In this document: positions 1 through 7,971 of the stretch, in pieces
How positions within the stretch are numbered: position 1 is the stretch's first letter
Layout of the letters: every line of letters begins with the position of its first letter
NCBI RefSeq assembly: GCF_010894435.1
Contig: NZ_JAAIXZ010000007.1
Span: 343,339-407,338 of the forward strand
DNA from: Pyxidicoccus trucidator
GTDB taxonomy: Bacteria; Myxococcota; Myxococcia; Myxococcales; Myxococcaceae
Reading direction: 5' to 3'
Length of the DNA: 64,000 nt
Made by a program: the position numbers and the translations under genes
The notes under the pieces: generated by a model
What the model was told of the DNA's origin: nothing
The model's input: only the letters and a program-made list of their open reading frames with translations
Databases searched by the model: none

Positions 1-1
1 G

Positions 2-460
2 GCCTCCTCCAGCGCCACGCTGCCCACGGCGCTCAAGGTGGCCGAGGAGAACCTGAAGCTGCCGCGCAACGTGTCGCGCTTCGTGCTCACGGCCGGCTCG
101 GCGATGAACCAGAACGGCACGGCGCTCTTCGAGGGCGTCACCGTGCTCTTCCTCGCCCAGGTCTACGGCGTGCCGCTCAGCCTGCCGGACCAGGGGCTCA
201 TCATGTTCATCTGCATCCTGGCGGGCATTGGCACCGCGGGGGTGCCGGCGGGCTCCATCCCCGTCATCGCGATGATTCTGGGCATGTTCAAGATTCCGGT
301 GGAGGGCCTGGGCCTCATCCTCGGCGTGGACCGCTTCCTGGACATGTGCCGCACCACGCTCAACGTCACCGGAGACCTGGCCGCGGCGGTGTACGTGGCG
401 CGCGGCGAGCCGGTCGACCGTCCGGCAGGGGAGGGGGCAGCGGACCCTTCCGCTTCCTGA
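2..460 (+). CDS. Dicarboxylate/glutamate:cation symporter (DAACS family), C-terminal part
   Basis: This is the last ~152 residues of an inner-membrane secondary transporter that couples glutamate/aspartate or C4-dicarboxylate uptake to Na+ or H+. The start lies before the window. The visible part begins at the re-entrant hairpin HP1 signature SSSATLPT, continues with the TM7 unwound motif (NQNGT, where NMDGT is most common), hairpin HP2 (GTAGVPAGSIP) and TM8 with the substrate and cation residues in DRFLDMCRTTLNVTGD. The protein ends in a short Pro/Gly/Ala tail. The substrate cannot be set from this fragment; the NQNGT variant of the cation-binding motif means Na+ coupling should not be assumed. 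Confidence 0.9.
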   Translation, partial: ASSSATLPTALKVAEENLKLPRNVSRFVLTAGSAMNQNGTALFEGVTVLFLAQVYGVPLSLPDQGLIMFICILAGIGTAGVPAGSIPVIAMILGMFKIPVEGLGLILGVDRFLDMCRTTLNVTGDLAAAVYVARGEPVDRPAGEGAADPSAS

Positions 461-532
461 CGCCCGGCATTTCGCAGCCCATCCTTCACCACGAGAGAGC
501 AGTCCACTCGCAGCACCCCCCAAGGAGCCCCC

Positions 533-1018
533 ATGAGGGTCGCCAAGGATTCCGTCGTCTCGCTGGAGTACCGGCTGCACCTGGGCGATGAGCAGGTCAT
601 CGACCAGAGCGCGCCCGGGCAGCCGCTCGCCTACCTGCACGGCCACCGGCAGATTGTCCCCGGCCTGGAGGGCGCCATCGAGGGCATGTCCTCCGGCGAG
701 AGCAAGCAGGTGGTGGTGTCCCCGGGCCAGGGCTATGGCGAGCATGACCCCGAGGGCGTGCGCACGGTGCCGCGCAACATGTTGCCCCCCGGCTTCAACC
801 CGCAGCCCGGCCAGACGCTGATGGCGCAGACGGACCAGGGCGACATCCCCCTGCGCATCCAGGAGGTGCGCGAGGACGCCGTCGTCGTGGACCTCAACCA
901 CCCGCTCGCCGGCAAGACGCTGCACTTCGACGTCACGGTGCGCGAGGTGCGCGCCGCGACGACCGAGGAGCTCACCCACGGCCACGTCCATGGCGCGGGC
1001 GGGCACGACCACGGCTGA
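533..1018 (+). CDS. slyD: SlyD-like FKBP-type peptidyl-prolyl cis-trans isomerase
   Basis: A 161-residue cytoplasmic FKBP that catalyses prolyl isomerisation and acts as a folding helper. It has the SlyD layout: a split FKBP domain (start VSLEYRLHLGD, then PGLEGAIEGM near residues 40-50), an insert-in-flap chaperone domain around residues 70-125, the returning FKBP strand (HPLAGKTLHFDV) and a His-rich metal-binding tail (HGHVHGAGGHDHG). A good Shine-Dalgarno AAGGAG sits five bases before the ATG. SlyD proteins with such tails bind nickel and can serve hydrogenase maturation, but no hydrogenase gene is in view, so a general folding role is more likely here. Confidence 0.93.
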   Translation: MRVAKDSVVSLEYRLHLGDEQVIDQSAPGQPLAYLHGHRQIVPGLEGAIEGMSSGESKQVVVSPGQGYGEHDPEGVRTVPRNMLPPGFNPQPGQTLMAQTDQGDIPLRIQEVREDAVVVDLNHPLAGKTLHFDVTVREVRAATTEELTHGHVHGAGGHDHG

Positions 1019-1120
1019 CGCAGCGCGGCCACTCGCGGGGTGGGAGTCCCTGGACACCACCTCGCGGGTGGAATGAGCATTTCGCGGGGCAGGGGGCGTT
1101 GCACTATCTTTGCCGCCCCA

Positions 1121-3199
1121 ATGAGTCCCTCCTCACCGTCTCCCTCCCCGAGCGAGCTGCGCATCCACCCGTCAGACCCGGCGTCCGGAGACCCGGGGGC
1201 GTCCGCGGCGAAGGACCCTGAGCGCTACTGGCTCGAGCACGTCTACCAGGGCGGCAGCCGCCAGCTCACCGTGCGCGCCGTCATCGCGGGCATGCTCATC
1301 GGCGCGGTGATGTGCCTCTCCAACCTGTTCGTCATCCTCAAGACGGGCTGGAGCCTGGGCGTCACGATTACGGCCTGCATCATCGCCTTCATGGTGTTCG
1401 CCCTGTTCGGGTGGCTGGCCCGCGTATGGGGCCGCCTGCCGCGGGTCGCCAAGCTCTTCCTGGCTGTCGTGGTGGTGGGGTCCAACGCCAGCGTCATCGT
1501 CATGTCGGGCTGGAGTGTGTCTTCCCTGGGGGCCTTGCTGGGGCTCGCGGTCTTCGGGAGCATCGTCTGGAGCGCGCACGGGCCGCAGCGGCACTTCACC
1601 GACCTGGAGAACAACGCCATGGGCTCGGTGGCCTCGGCCGCGGGCTACATGACGGGCGGCGGCAACATGGCGGCGGTGCCCGCGCTGCTGATGCTCACCG
1701 GCACGCTGCCGCCCTCGGGGTGGCTGGTGGTGTGGTTCGCCGTCATCTCCGCGCTGGGCGTCTTCGCGGCCATCCCCATCAAGCGCCAGCTCATCAACAT
1801 CGAGGCCCTGCCGTTTCCCACCGGCACGGCCACCGCGGAGACCATCCGCGCCCTCCACGGCCACGGTGACGTGGCCCGCCGCAAGTCCATTCTGCTCGGC
1901 CTCGCGGGCCTCGTCGGCGCGCTGCTCGTCATCATCCGGGACGCGCGCGGGCGCTGGCTGGATGGCTCACTCTTCCCCTGGCTGACCAACATTCCGGACA
2001 AGAAGTCCCTGCCCTTCACGATGATGGGGAAGCCGGCGTCGGCCTGGTCGCTGTCGTTCGACTTCAGCCTGCTGCTGGTGGGCGCGGGCGCGCTGGTGAG
2101 CTTCAAGACGGGCTGGTCGATGTTGCTGGGCGCGGTGCTCACGTATGGCTTCCTCGCGCCGGCCATGGTCACCCAGGGGGCCATTCCCGAGGTGACGTAC
2201 AAGGCCATCAACAGCTGGATGGTGTGGACGGGCTCGGCGGTGCTGGTGTCGTCGGGCCTGCTGTCCTTCGCCTTCCAGTGGCGCAGCGTGGCGCGCTCCT
2301 TCAAGGCGCTGTCCGGCCTCTTCGGAAAGAAGGGCGGCAAGCAGGAGGAGGAGGACCCGCTGGCCGGCATCGAGTGCCCGCCGCACTGGTTCCCCATCGG
2401 CTTCGCGGTGCTGGGGCCCATCGCCATCTTCCTGATGGCCTACCTCTTCCACATCCCGTGGTGGGCCGGCGTGCTGGCCATGCCGCTGGCCGTCGTCATG
2501 GGCGTCATCGCCAGCCGCGTGACGGGCGAGACGGACACCACGCCCACGAAGGCGCTGGGCCCCGTCACCCAGCTCATCTTCGGAGGCCTGGCGCCGGGCA
2601 ACATCCCCGCCAACGTCATGAGCGCCAACGCCACGGGTGGCGTGGGACTGCACTCGGCGGACCTGCTGACGGACCTGAAGTCCGGCTGGCTGCTGGGGGC
2701 CAACCCGCGCCAGCAGTTCATCGCGCAGCTCTTCGGCGTGGTGGCGGGCGCGGCGGCGGTGGTGCCGGTGTTCAACATCCTGGTGCCCAGCGCGGACGTG
2801 CTGGGGACGGAGCAGTTCCCCGCGCCCGCGTCCATGGTGTGGGCCGGCGTGTCCAAGATGCTGGCCACGGGCGTGTCCGCGCTGCACCCCACGGCCCGCG
2901 TGGGTGCGCTGTGTGGCGTGTTGCTGGGCGTCTTCCTGGTTCTGTTGGACCGGTGGGCGCCGAAGAAGGCCAAGGACTTCGTGCCCTCGGCCGCGGGCTT
3001 TGGTCTGGCCATCGTCATCCCCGGCTCCAGCTCCATCGCCTTCTTCATCGGCGCGGCCCTCGCCGCCCTGCTGCGCCGCGCGAAGCCGAAGCTGGCGGAG
3101 GACACGGTGCTGCCGGTGTCCTCCGGTTTCATCGCCGGCGAGAGCCTGCTGGGCATCGCCATCGCGATTGCCAAGGCCACCGGGGCGATGCCCAAGTAG
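1121..3199 (+). CDS. OPT family oligopeptide transporter
   Basis: A 692-residue inner-membrane protein of the OPT family (proton-coupled uptake of oligopeptides or metal-chelate compounds). The N-terminal ~60 residues are hydrophilic and Ser/Pro rich; the rest is about 14 or more hydrophobic segments. Family features include NNAMGSVASAAGYMTGGG near residue 170 and GLAPGNIPANVMSA in the second half. The ATG at 1121 was preferred over an in-frame upstream start at 1040 because homologous sequence begins at MSPSSPSP and the upstream part has no hydrophobic or conserved character. It appears monocistronic. The substrate is unknown. Confidence 0.9.
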   Translation: MSPSSPSPSPSELRIHPSDPASGDPGASAAKDPERYWLEHVYQGGSRQLTVRAVIAGMLIGAVMCLSNLFVILKTGWSLGVTITACIIAFMVFALFGWLARVWGRLPRVAKLFLAVVVVGSNASVIVMSGWSVSSLGALLGLAVFGSIVWSAHGPQRHFTDLENNAMGSVASAAGYMTGGGNMAAVPALLMLTGTLPPSGWLVVWFAVISALGVFAAIPIKRQLINIEALPFPTGTATAETIRALHGHGDVARRKSILLGLAGLVGALLVIIRDARGRWLDGSLFPWLTNIPDKKSLPFTMMGKPASAWSLSFDFSLLLVGAGALVSFKTGWSMLLGAVLTYGFLAPAMVTQGAIPEVTYKAINSWMVWTGSAVLVSSGLLSFAFQWRSVARSFKALSGLFGKKGGKQEEEDPLAGIECPPHWFPIGFAVLGPIAIFLMAYLFHIPWWAGVLAMPLAVVMGVIASRVTGETDTTPTKALGPVTQLIFGGLAPGNIPANVMSANATGGVGLHSADLLTDLKSGWLLGANPRQQFIAQLFGVVAGAAAVVPVFNILVPSADVLGTEQFPAPASMVWAGVSKMLATGVSALHPTARVGALCGVLLGVFLVLLDRWAPKKAKDFVPSAAGFGLAIVIPGSSSIAFFIGAALAALLRRAKPKLAEDTVLPVSSGFIAGESLLGIAIAIAKATGAMPK

Positions 3200-3235
3200 T
3201 CCGGGGGGGGCGCTGGGTGAGGCCCCCCACCGCTG

Positions 3236-3616
3236 TCACGGCATGTCGTCCATGCCTTCTAGCTGCCCCTGCGCCGTCTCCCGGTAGCGGGGCACCACTT
3301 CGACGGCCAGCACATCGCGCATCTCTTGGCGCGCGCTGTCGAAGTCGCCAGCCTTCTGGTGGCGGTACATCCTGTGTAGCGCGTCCATCAGCCTGTTGGA
3401 CCCGTCAGTGATGCGCCGCGAGCTTTCGCGTAGGAGTTCTAGCGCCCCTGTGTCCGATGCCAGTGCTTGCTCCGCGTCGGCATCACTGATGGCCACTTCT
3501 CGCGCCGTGCGCCGGAGGAGCGCGCGCACCTCATCGTTGAGGACGAGCGGCGCCCCTTCGCGCAATACCCTGCGCGCCAAAGCCCGGATGGGGTCCCAGT
3601 CAATCCTCTCGGGCAT
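3236..3616 (-). CDS. DUSAM domain-containing protein
   Basis: A 126-residue soluble, mostly helical protein matching the myxobacterial paralogous DUSAM family. It opens with DWDPIRALARRVLREG, carries a central REVAISDADAEQALAS segment, and ends with YRHQKAGDFDSARQ and VLAVEVVPRYRE. No signal peptide or membrane segment is present. It follows the Cys-rich secreted gene with only three bases between, so the two are almost certainly co-transcribed. The molecular function of DUSAM proteins is not established to my knowledge. The pairing of a small exported protein with a small cytosolic partner resembles a toxin/immunity arrangement, but that is inference. Confidence 0.8.
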   Translation of the reverse strand: MPERIDWDPIRALARRVLREGAPLVLNDEVRALLRRTAREVAISDADAEQALASDTGALELLRESSRRITDGSNRLMDALHRMYRHQKAGDFDSARQEMRDVLAVEVVPRYRETAQGQLEGMDDMP

Positions 3617-3619
3617 GAC

Positions 3620-4009
3620 TCACCGTGGCTTCTTGGGCGGGGTGCATCTGTCCTCTGGCCATTCGTGCTGGCCCTCGCAGTAGCGGAAGCAGTCATGGCA
3701 CGAGCCAGACCAGCCAAATTCCTTGCAGTCACCATAGGCGCGGATGCAGCGTCGTTTCCACTCGGGCAGGCTCGCGTTGTGCGAGTCGTCCCATTCCTCG
3801 GTGCTGCTGTGCGTGCCGGTTGCAGCGACGCTGGCTGCCATGAGGGTGGCCGCCTCGGCTGCCGTGAGGCCGCACGCCTCGGGGGTGACGGGGTGCGCTT
3901 CGATACAGCACGTCACGCTGTCCATGCAGGTGACGGCGGCGGTGGCGCAGCTCAGGGAGAGCCCGGCGGCGAGCGTGACGAGGTGGCGCCTCCAGTGGGT
4001 GGCTTTCAC
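3620..4009 (-). CDS. Small Cys-rich exported protein, Sit-toxin-tail-like
   Basis: A 129-residue protein with an N-terminal export signal (MKATHWRRHLVTLAAGLSLS) followed by Cys residues at ~21, 29 and 34-35; Cys21 could be lipidated although LSLSC is not a standard lipobox. The C-terminal ~45 residues hold a dense cysteine module of the form CxxxYxxC-x9-CxxCxxxC-x8-C (CIRAYGDC, SCHDCFRYC, WPEDRC). This resembles the C-terminal Cys module I recall from myxobacterial polymorphic Sit-type lipoproteins, so the gene may be a short member or a trimmed toxin tail. It precedes the DUSAM gene by three bases. The function is unproven. Confidence 0.6.
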   Translation of the reverse strand: MKATHWRRHLVTLAAGLSLSCATAAVTCMDSVTCCIEAHPVTPEACGLTAAEAATLMAASVAATGTHSSTEEWDDSHNASLPEWKRRCIRAYGDCKEFGWSGSCHDCFRYCEGQHEWPEDRCTPPKKPR

Positions 4010-4210
4010 GCTCGCATGGTGTTCATGGCAAGAAGGTCTGCGCCAGGGCCACGACTCAGGCGTGGCTCCGCACCACGAGACGCGGCGCAGCAGCGGCGCT
4101 GGTGGCCTGCGACCAGCGACTCCGCGAAGTCAGCGATTGAGAGGCCCGGCCGCCTGAGCGATACGGGGACGGCAGCCGTGGCCTCGAGGACTTCGCGCGG
4201 CCGGTGAAGC

Positions 4211-5125
4211 TCAGTCCACCTTCGACGTGGAGAACGACGCGCCGGCCATGAAGCGGATGGTGGGCGTGTCCAGGCCGGCGCCCACGCCGGGCCCGCCCAT
4301 GACGTAGAGGTCCAGCCAGGACAGGGCGTGCTTGCGGATGGCCAGCAGCAGCTCGGCGCCCACGCGGCCTCCGTCGAGCGGCAGGCCCGCGAGCACGCTC
4401 ACCTCGCCGCGGGTGGAATCACCGGCCCGGGACGTCACGGTGGCCCCCAGCCGCACCTCGCTGCCGATGACGTCCTTCGTCTCCAGGGACAGCATGGTCA
4501 GCTCCCGCTTCTCGCGCAGCAGCACGCCGGCCTCGGCGCCCACCTGCCAGCCCTCGGCCAGGTAGCCGAGCTGCAGCCGCGGGTGGATGGCGTACTCGTC
4601 GCGTGCCAGCAGCTCCTTGCTGCCCACGGGCAGCGCCGCGGTGACGTCCGCCGCCACCTGCAGGCCGAAGTCCTGGCGCAGCAGCGCCGTGCGCAGGCCC
4701 AGCCACGGCGTCCCCATGCCCTGGCCCTCTGGAGGGGCGATGTTCATGAACCGCTCGCCTCCCTGGCTGAGGATGTAGGGCACCTCCGCCGCCAGCTGGA
4801 GCCAGTTCGTCACGCCGTAGGCGGCCGTCACGTCCAGGGTGAAGCGGTTCTCCACCAGCCCGGAGCCGCCGCCCGGCTCCCAGCGCGTCTGGAAGAGGAA
4901 GGGCAGGTTCTCGTAGTGGCCCTGTACCGCCACGCGGAGCACGCCCTGCGGCAGCGTGCGACCGGTGCCCACCGTCAGTGAACCCAGCGCCGCCGGGTCC
5001 AGCTTCAGCCGCTGGAGGTTGAACTGGGGCAGCCCGGTAGCCTGCGCCTGCGCGGAGGCGGGGCCCAGGAGCAGGGCAAGGGACGACACAGCGGAGAGCA
5101 GGGCGAGCGAAGGCCGGAACGGCAC
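4211..5125 (-). CDS. Outer-membrane beta-barrel protein (myxobacterial OmpA-barrel type)
   Basis: A 304-residue exported protein with a clear signal peptide (ending near ASAQAQA, residues 23-29). The rest is made of alternating amphipathic strands, for example GVLRVAVQGHYE, NWLQLAAEVPYI and FGLQVAADVTAALPVG, ending in an aromatic/hydrophobic last strand. The pattern matches the N-terminal barrel found in many large myxobacterial OmpA-family proteins, but no OmpA peptidoglycan-binding domain follows, so this is a barrel-only version. The start is GTG with AAGGAG six bases upstream. The role is probably structural or as a porin; no substrate can be named. Confidence 0.72.
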   Translation of the reverse strand: MPFRPSLALLSAVSSLALLLGPASAQAQATGLPQFNLQRLKLDPAALGSLTVGTGRTLPQGVLRVAVQGHYENLPFLFQTRWEPGGGSGLVENRFTLDVTAAYGVTNWLQLAAEVPYILSQGGERFMNIAPPEGQGMGTPWLGLRTALLRQDFGLQVAADVTAALPVGSKELLARDEYAIHPRLQLGYLAEGWQVGAEAGVLLREKRELTMLSLETKDVIGSEVRLGATVTSRAGDSTRGEVSVLAGLPLDGGRVGAELLLAIRKHALSWLDLYVMGGPGVGAGLDTPTIRFMAGASFSTSKVD

Positions 5126-5454
5126 GACGACTCCTTCGATGAAATACTGCGCGAGACTTGGCCCCGAAACCTCGGAGCAGTCGCATGGTTGGTGTTGGAG
5201 CGCAAGCGCACCTCAATCTCGCTCACGCGCCGCAAGTATCGGGTTCCATGAGCGGGAAGGCCCTTGACGCCAGCGCCATTCGGGCTCTCCCTGGCTTGCG
5301 GTGAAGTCCTCTTCTTTTCGCCCACGCGGAGCGAGCTCATACGGTTCACGGGGAAGAGCCGGCGAGATGGAAATCGATGCAGGGAATCCGCACTCGGCGC
5401 GGGTGCAATGGCCCCGGCCGCCGCCCGTAGGGCAGGTACCGCAAGGGGTGCCCC
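5126..5454. other. Divergent intergenic region (329 bp)
   Basis: Space between the start codons of two divergently read genes, so it must hold promoters in both directions. I see no convincing -35/-10 pair, palindrome, RNA element or small gene. The only clear signal is the AAGGAG ribosome binding site for the leftward barrel gene around 5132-5137. Confidence 0.5.
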
Positions 5455-7929
5455 GTGTCCGTACTGGCCGATGACCTCCGCTTCTCCCTCCGGCTGCTGA
5501 TCAAGAACCGGGGCTTCACCCTCGTCTCCGTGCTGACGCTGGCCCTGGCCATTGGCGCGAACACGGCCATTTTCAGCGTCGTGCATGGGGTGCTGCTGCG
5601 TCCGCTGCCCTACCCGGAGCCGCACCAGCTGGTGCAGGTGCTCCGCCGGGAAGGCGGTGGAGAGGGGCCGTCCCAGAGCATCCTCCACTACACGTGGCTG
5701 TCCCAGCAGTCCCCGGTCTTCTCCCACCTCACGGCGTACGAGGTGCTCCCCAGTGGCTTCAACCTGGTGGGGGATGGGATGCCCGAGCGGCTGTCCGGCA
5801 TCCGCGTGACGGGGAGCTTCTTCGACACGTTCGGCGTGCGGCCGGAGCTGGGCCGCGGCTTCCTGCCGGAGGAGGACGTGCCGGGCGGCGCCCGCGCGGT
5901 GGTCATCAGCCACGGGCTGTGGCATCGCCGCTTCGGCGGGGCGGCGGACGTCGTCGGCCAGTCGCTCACCCTCAATGACCAGCCCTACACGGTGGTGGGC
6001 GTGGCGCCCGCCAGCTTCCGCTACCCGGAGGGCGTGCAGCTCTGGACGCCGCTGCAGCTGGACCTCACCAACGAGGACAACGCCAACTTCCTCTTCCTCA
6101 CCGGGCGGCTGAAGGCGGGCGTGTCGCGCGAGGCGGCGGACACGGCCCTGGCGACGCTCAGCCAGCGCATGCACGCCGAGAAGCCCCTCCTGATGGACGC
6201 GAAGGAGCTCTTCCACGCACAGGACTTGCGCGTGTACCTCGCGGGTGACTTGCGGCTGGCGCTCTGGGTGCTGCTGGGAGCGGTGTCCCTGGTGCTGCTC
6301 ATCGCGTGCGTCAACCTGGCCAACCTCCAGCTCGCGAGGGCGGCGGCGCGGCAGCGGGAATTGGTGGTGCGCGCGGCCCTGGGCGCGGCGCCGGGGCGGC
6401 TGGTGCGCCAGCTCCTCACGGAGAGCCTGCTGCTGTCGCTGGCGGGAGGCGGGCTCGGGCTGCTGCTGGCCGCGGCGGCGCTGCCGGCGCTGATGGCGCT
6501 GGCGCCCGTGGGGGCGTCGGTGGCGGGGGCCGGCGGGCTGGCTGGCGCGGAGGTGCGGGTCAACGGCGCCGTGCTGCTCTTCACCCTGGGCGCGTCCGTG
6601 GTGACGGGCCTGCTGTTCGGGCTGCTCCCCGCGTGGCAGGCGTCGAGTCCGGACCTGCAGGCGGCGCTTCGAGAAGGTGCGCAGCGGGCCACCTCGGGCC
6701 CCGGAGGTGGGCGCACGCGGCGGCTGCTGGTGGTGGGACAGGTGGCGCTGGCGGTGGTGCTGCTGGTGGGGGCGGCGCTGCTCATCCGCGGCTTCGCGGC
6801 GATGAGCAGCACGGCGCCGGGGTTCGACCCGCGCGACGTCCACGTGCTGCGACTGTCGTTGCCGGAGGCGCGCTACGCCGAGCCGGCGGCACTGGAGCGC
6901 TTCGCGAAGCAGGTGGTGGAGCGGGTGTCGGCGGTGCCGGGGGTGGAGTCGGTGGCCCTCTCGTCGTCGATTCCCATGAGCCTGGGCCCCAGCATGGAGT
7001 TCGCGATTGAGGGCAAGTACGAGGGGCGACAGGACGGGCCCGGCGTGGGCGGCGGGCAGTTCCGCCCGGTGACGCCGGACTACTTCCGGACGCTGGACGT
7101 GGGGCTGGTGCGGGGCCGGCTGCTGGCGGAGACGGACGTGGCCGGCTCCGAGCCCGTGGTGGTCATCAACGAGGCCGCGGCGCGCAAGTACTGGCCGGGC
7201 GAGGAGCCCATCGGCCAGCGCCTCCGGGTGGGCCACACGGTGCCGTCCATCGGCGACACGGTGCCGCGCACCGTGGTGGGCGTGGTGCGGGACGTGCGGG
7301 AGAACGGGCTGGCCGAGGACACGCCGGTGGTCCTCTACACGGCCCTGGGGCAGATTTCCCCGACGATGAACCGGATGCTGGTGCGCATGCTGCCGCAGCA
7401 CATCCTGGTGCGTGCCCCGGGCGGGCACGCGGCGCTGGTGTCCTCCGTGCAGCGCGAGCTGTGGGCGGTGGACCCTCAGCAGCCGGTGACGGAGACGCTG
7501 AAGCTGGAGGACCACGTGGAGCGCTCGCTCGGCTCGGAGCGCTTCAACATGGTGCTGCTGGGGCTGATGGCGGGCCTCGCGCTGGTGCTGGCGGCCGTCG
7601 GCATCTACGGCGTGCTGTCCTACCTGGTGAGCCAGCGGACGCGGGAGATGGGCGTGCGGCTGGCGCTGGGCGCGCCGCGCGGCGAGGTGGTGCGGCTGGT
7701 GCTCGTCCAGGGCCTGGGCTCGGTGGGCCTGGGCGTGCTGCTGGGCGTGGCGGGCGCGTGGGGGCTGACGCGCGTGGTGGAGGGCATGGTGCACGGGGTG
7801 AGCGCCCTGGACCCGCTGGCCTTCTCCGCTGCGCCGCTGCTGCTGCTGGGCGTGGGGCTGGTGGCCACCTGGGTGCCCGCGCTGCGCGCCTCGCGCGTGG
7901 ACCCCATCATCGCCCTCAAGTACGACTGA
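5455..7929 (+). CDS. Orphan ABC permease of the ADOP (duplicated FtsX/MacB) family
   Basis: An 824-residue inner-membrane protein with the ADOP architecture: an N-terminal helix after the hallmark DLRFSLRLLIKNRGFT, a MacB-type periplasmic domain (residues ~50-240), three FtsX-type helices (~260-400), a second periplasmic domain (~430-690) and three final helices, with FtsX motifs such as RELVVRAALGA and REMGVRLALGAPRGE at the cytoplasmic ends. The start is GTG. No ATPase, periplasmic adaptor or outer-membrane partner gene is adjacent, as is usual for this family. MacB-type relatives move peptides, lipoproteins or toxins across the envelope by mechanotransmission, but the cargo of ADOP proteins is unknown. 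Confidence 0.9.
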   Translation: MSVLADDLRFSLRLLIKNRGFTLVSVLTLALAIGANTAIFSVVHGVLLRPLPYPEPHQLVQVLRREGGGEGPSQSILHYTWLSQQSPVFSHLTAYEVLPSGFNLVGDGMPERLSGIRVTGSFFDTFGVRPELGRGFLPEEDVPGGARAVVISHGLWHRRFGGAADVVGQSLTLNDQPYTVVGVAPASFRYPEGVQLWTPLQLDLTNEDNANFLFLTGRLKAGVSREAADTALATLSQRMHAEKPLLMDAKELFHAQDLRVYLAGDLRLALWVLLGAVSLVLLIACVNLANLQLARAAARQRELVVRAALGAAPGRLVRQLLTESLLLSLAGGGLGLLLAAAALPALMALAPVGASVAGAGGLAGAEVRVNGAVLLFTLGASVVTGLLFGLLPAWQASSPDLQAALREGAQRATSGPGGGRTRRLLVVGQVALAVVLLVGAALLIRGFAAMSSTAPGFDPRDVHVLRLSLPEARYAEPAALERFAKQVVERVSAVPGVESVALSSSIPMSLGPSMEFAIEGKYEGRQDGPGVGGGQFRPVTPDYFRTLDVGLVRGRLLAETDVAGSEPVVVINEAAARKYWPGEEPIGQRLRVGHTVPSIGDTVPRTVVGVVRDVRENGLAEDTPVVLYTALGQISPTMNRMLVRMLPQHILVRAPGGHAALVSSVQRELWAVDPQQPVTETLKLEDHVERSLGSERFNMVLLGLMAGLALVLAAVGIYGVLSYLVSQRTREMGVRLALGAPRGEVVRLVLVQGLGSVGLGVLLGVAGAWGLTRVVEGMVHGVSALDPLAFSAAPLLLLGVGLVATWVPALRASRVDPIIALKYD

Positions 7930-7937
7930 GCGGGGAG

Positions 7938-7958
7938 GGCGCCACGGACGGTGGCGCC
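7938..7958. terminator. Hairpin between convergent genes
   Basis: A perfect 8-bp stem (GGCGCCAC / GTGGCGCC) with a five-base loop lies between the convergent ends of the ADOP permease and the ABC-F gene. It can serve both directions. There is no long T-run, which is common for terminators in this GC-rich group. Confidence 0.6.
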
Positions 7959-7971
7959 TGGCGCCTGGCCC

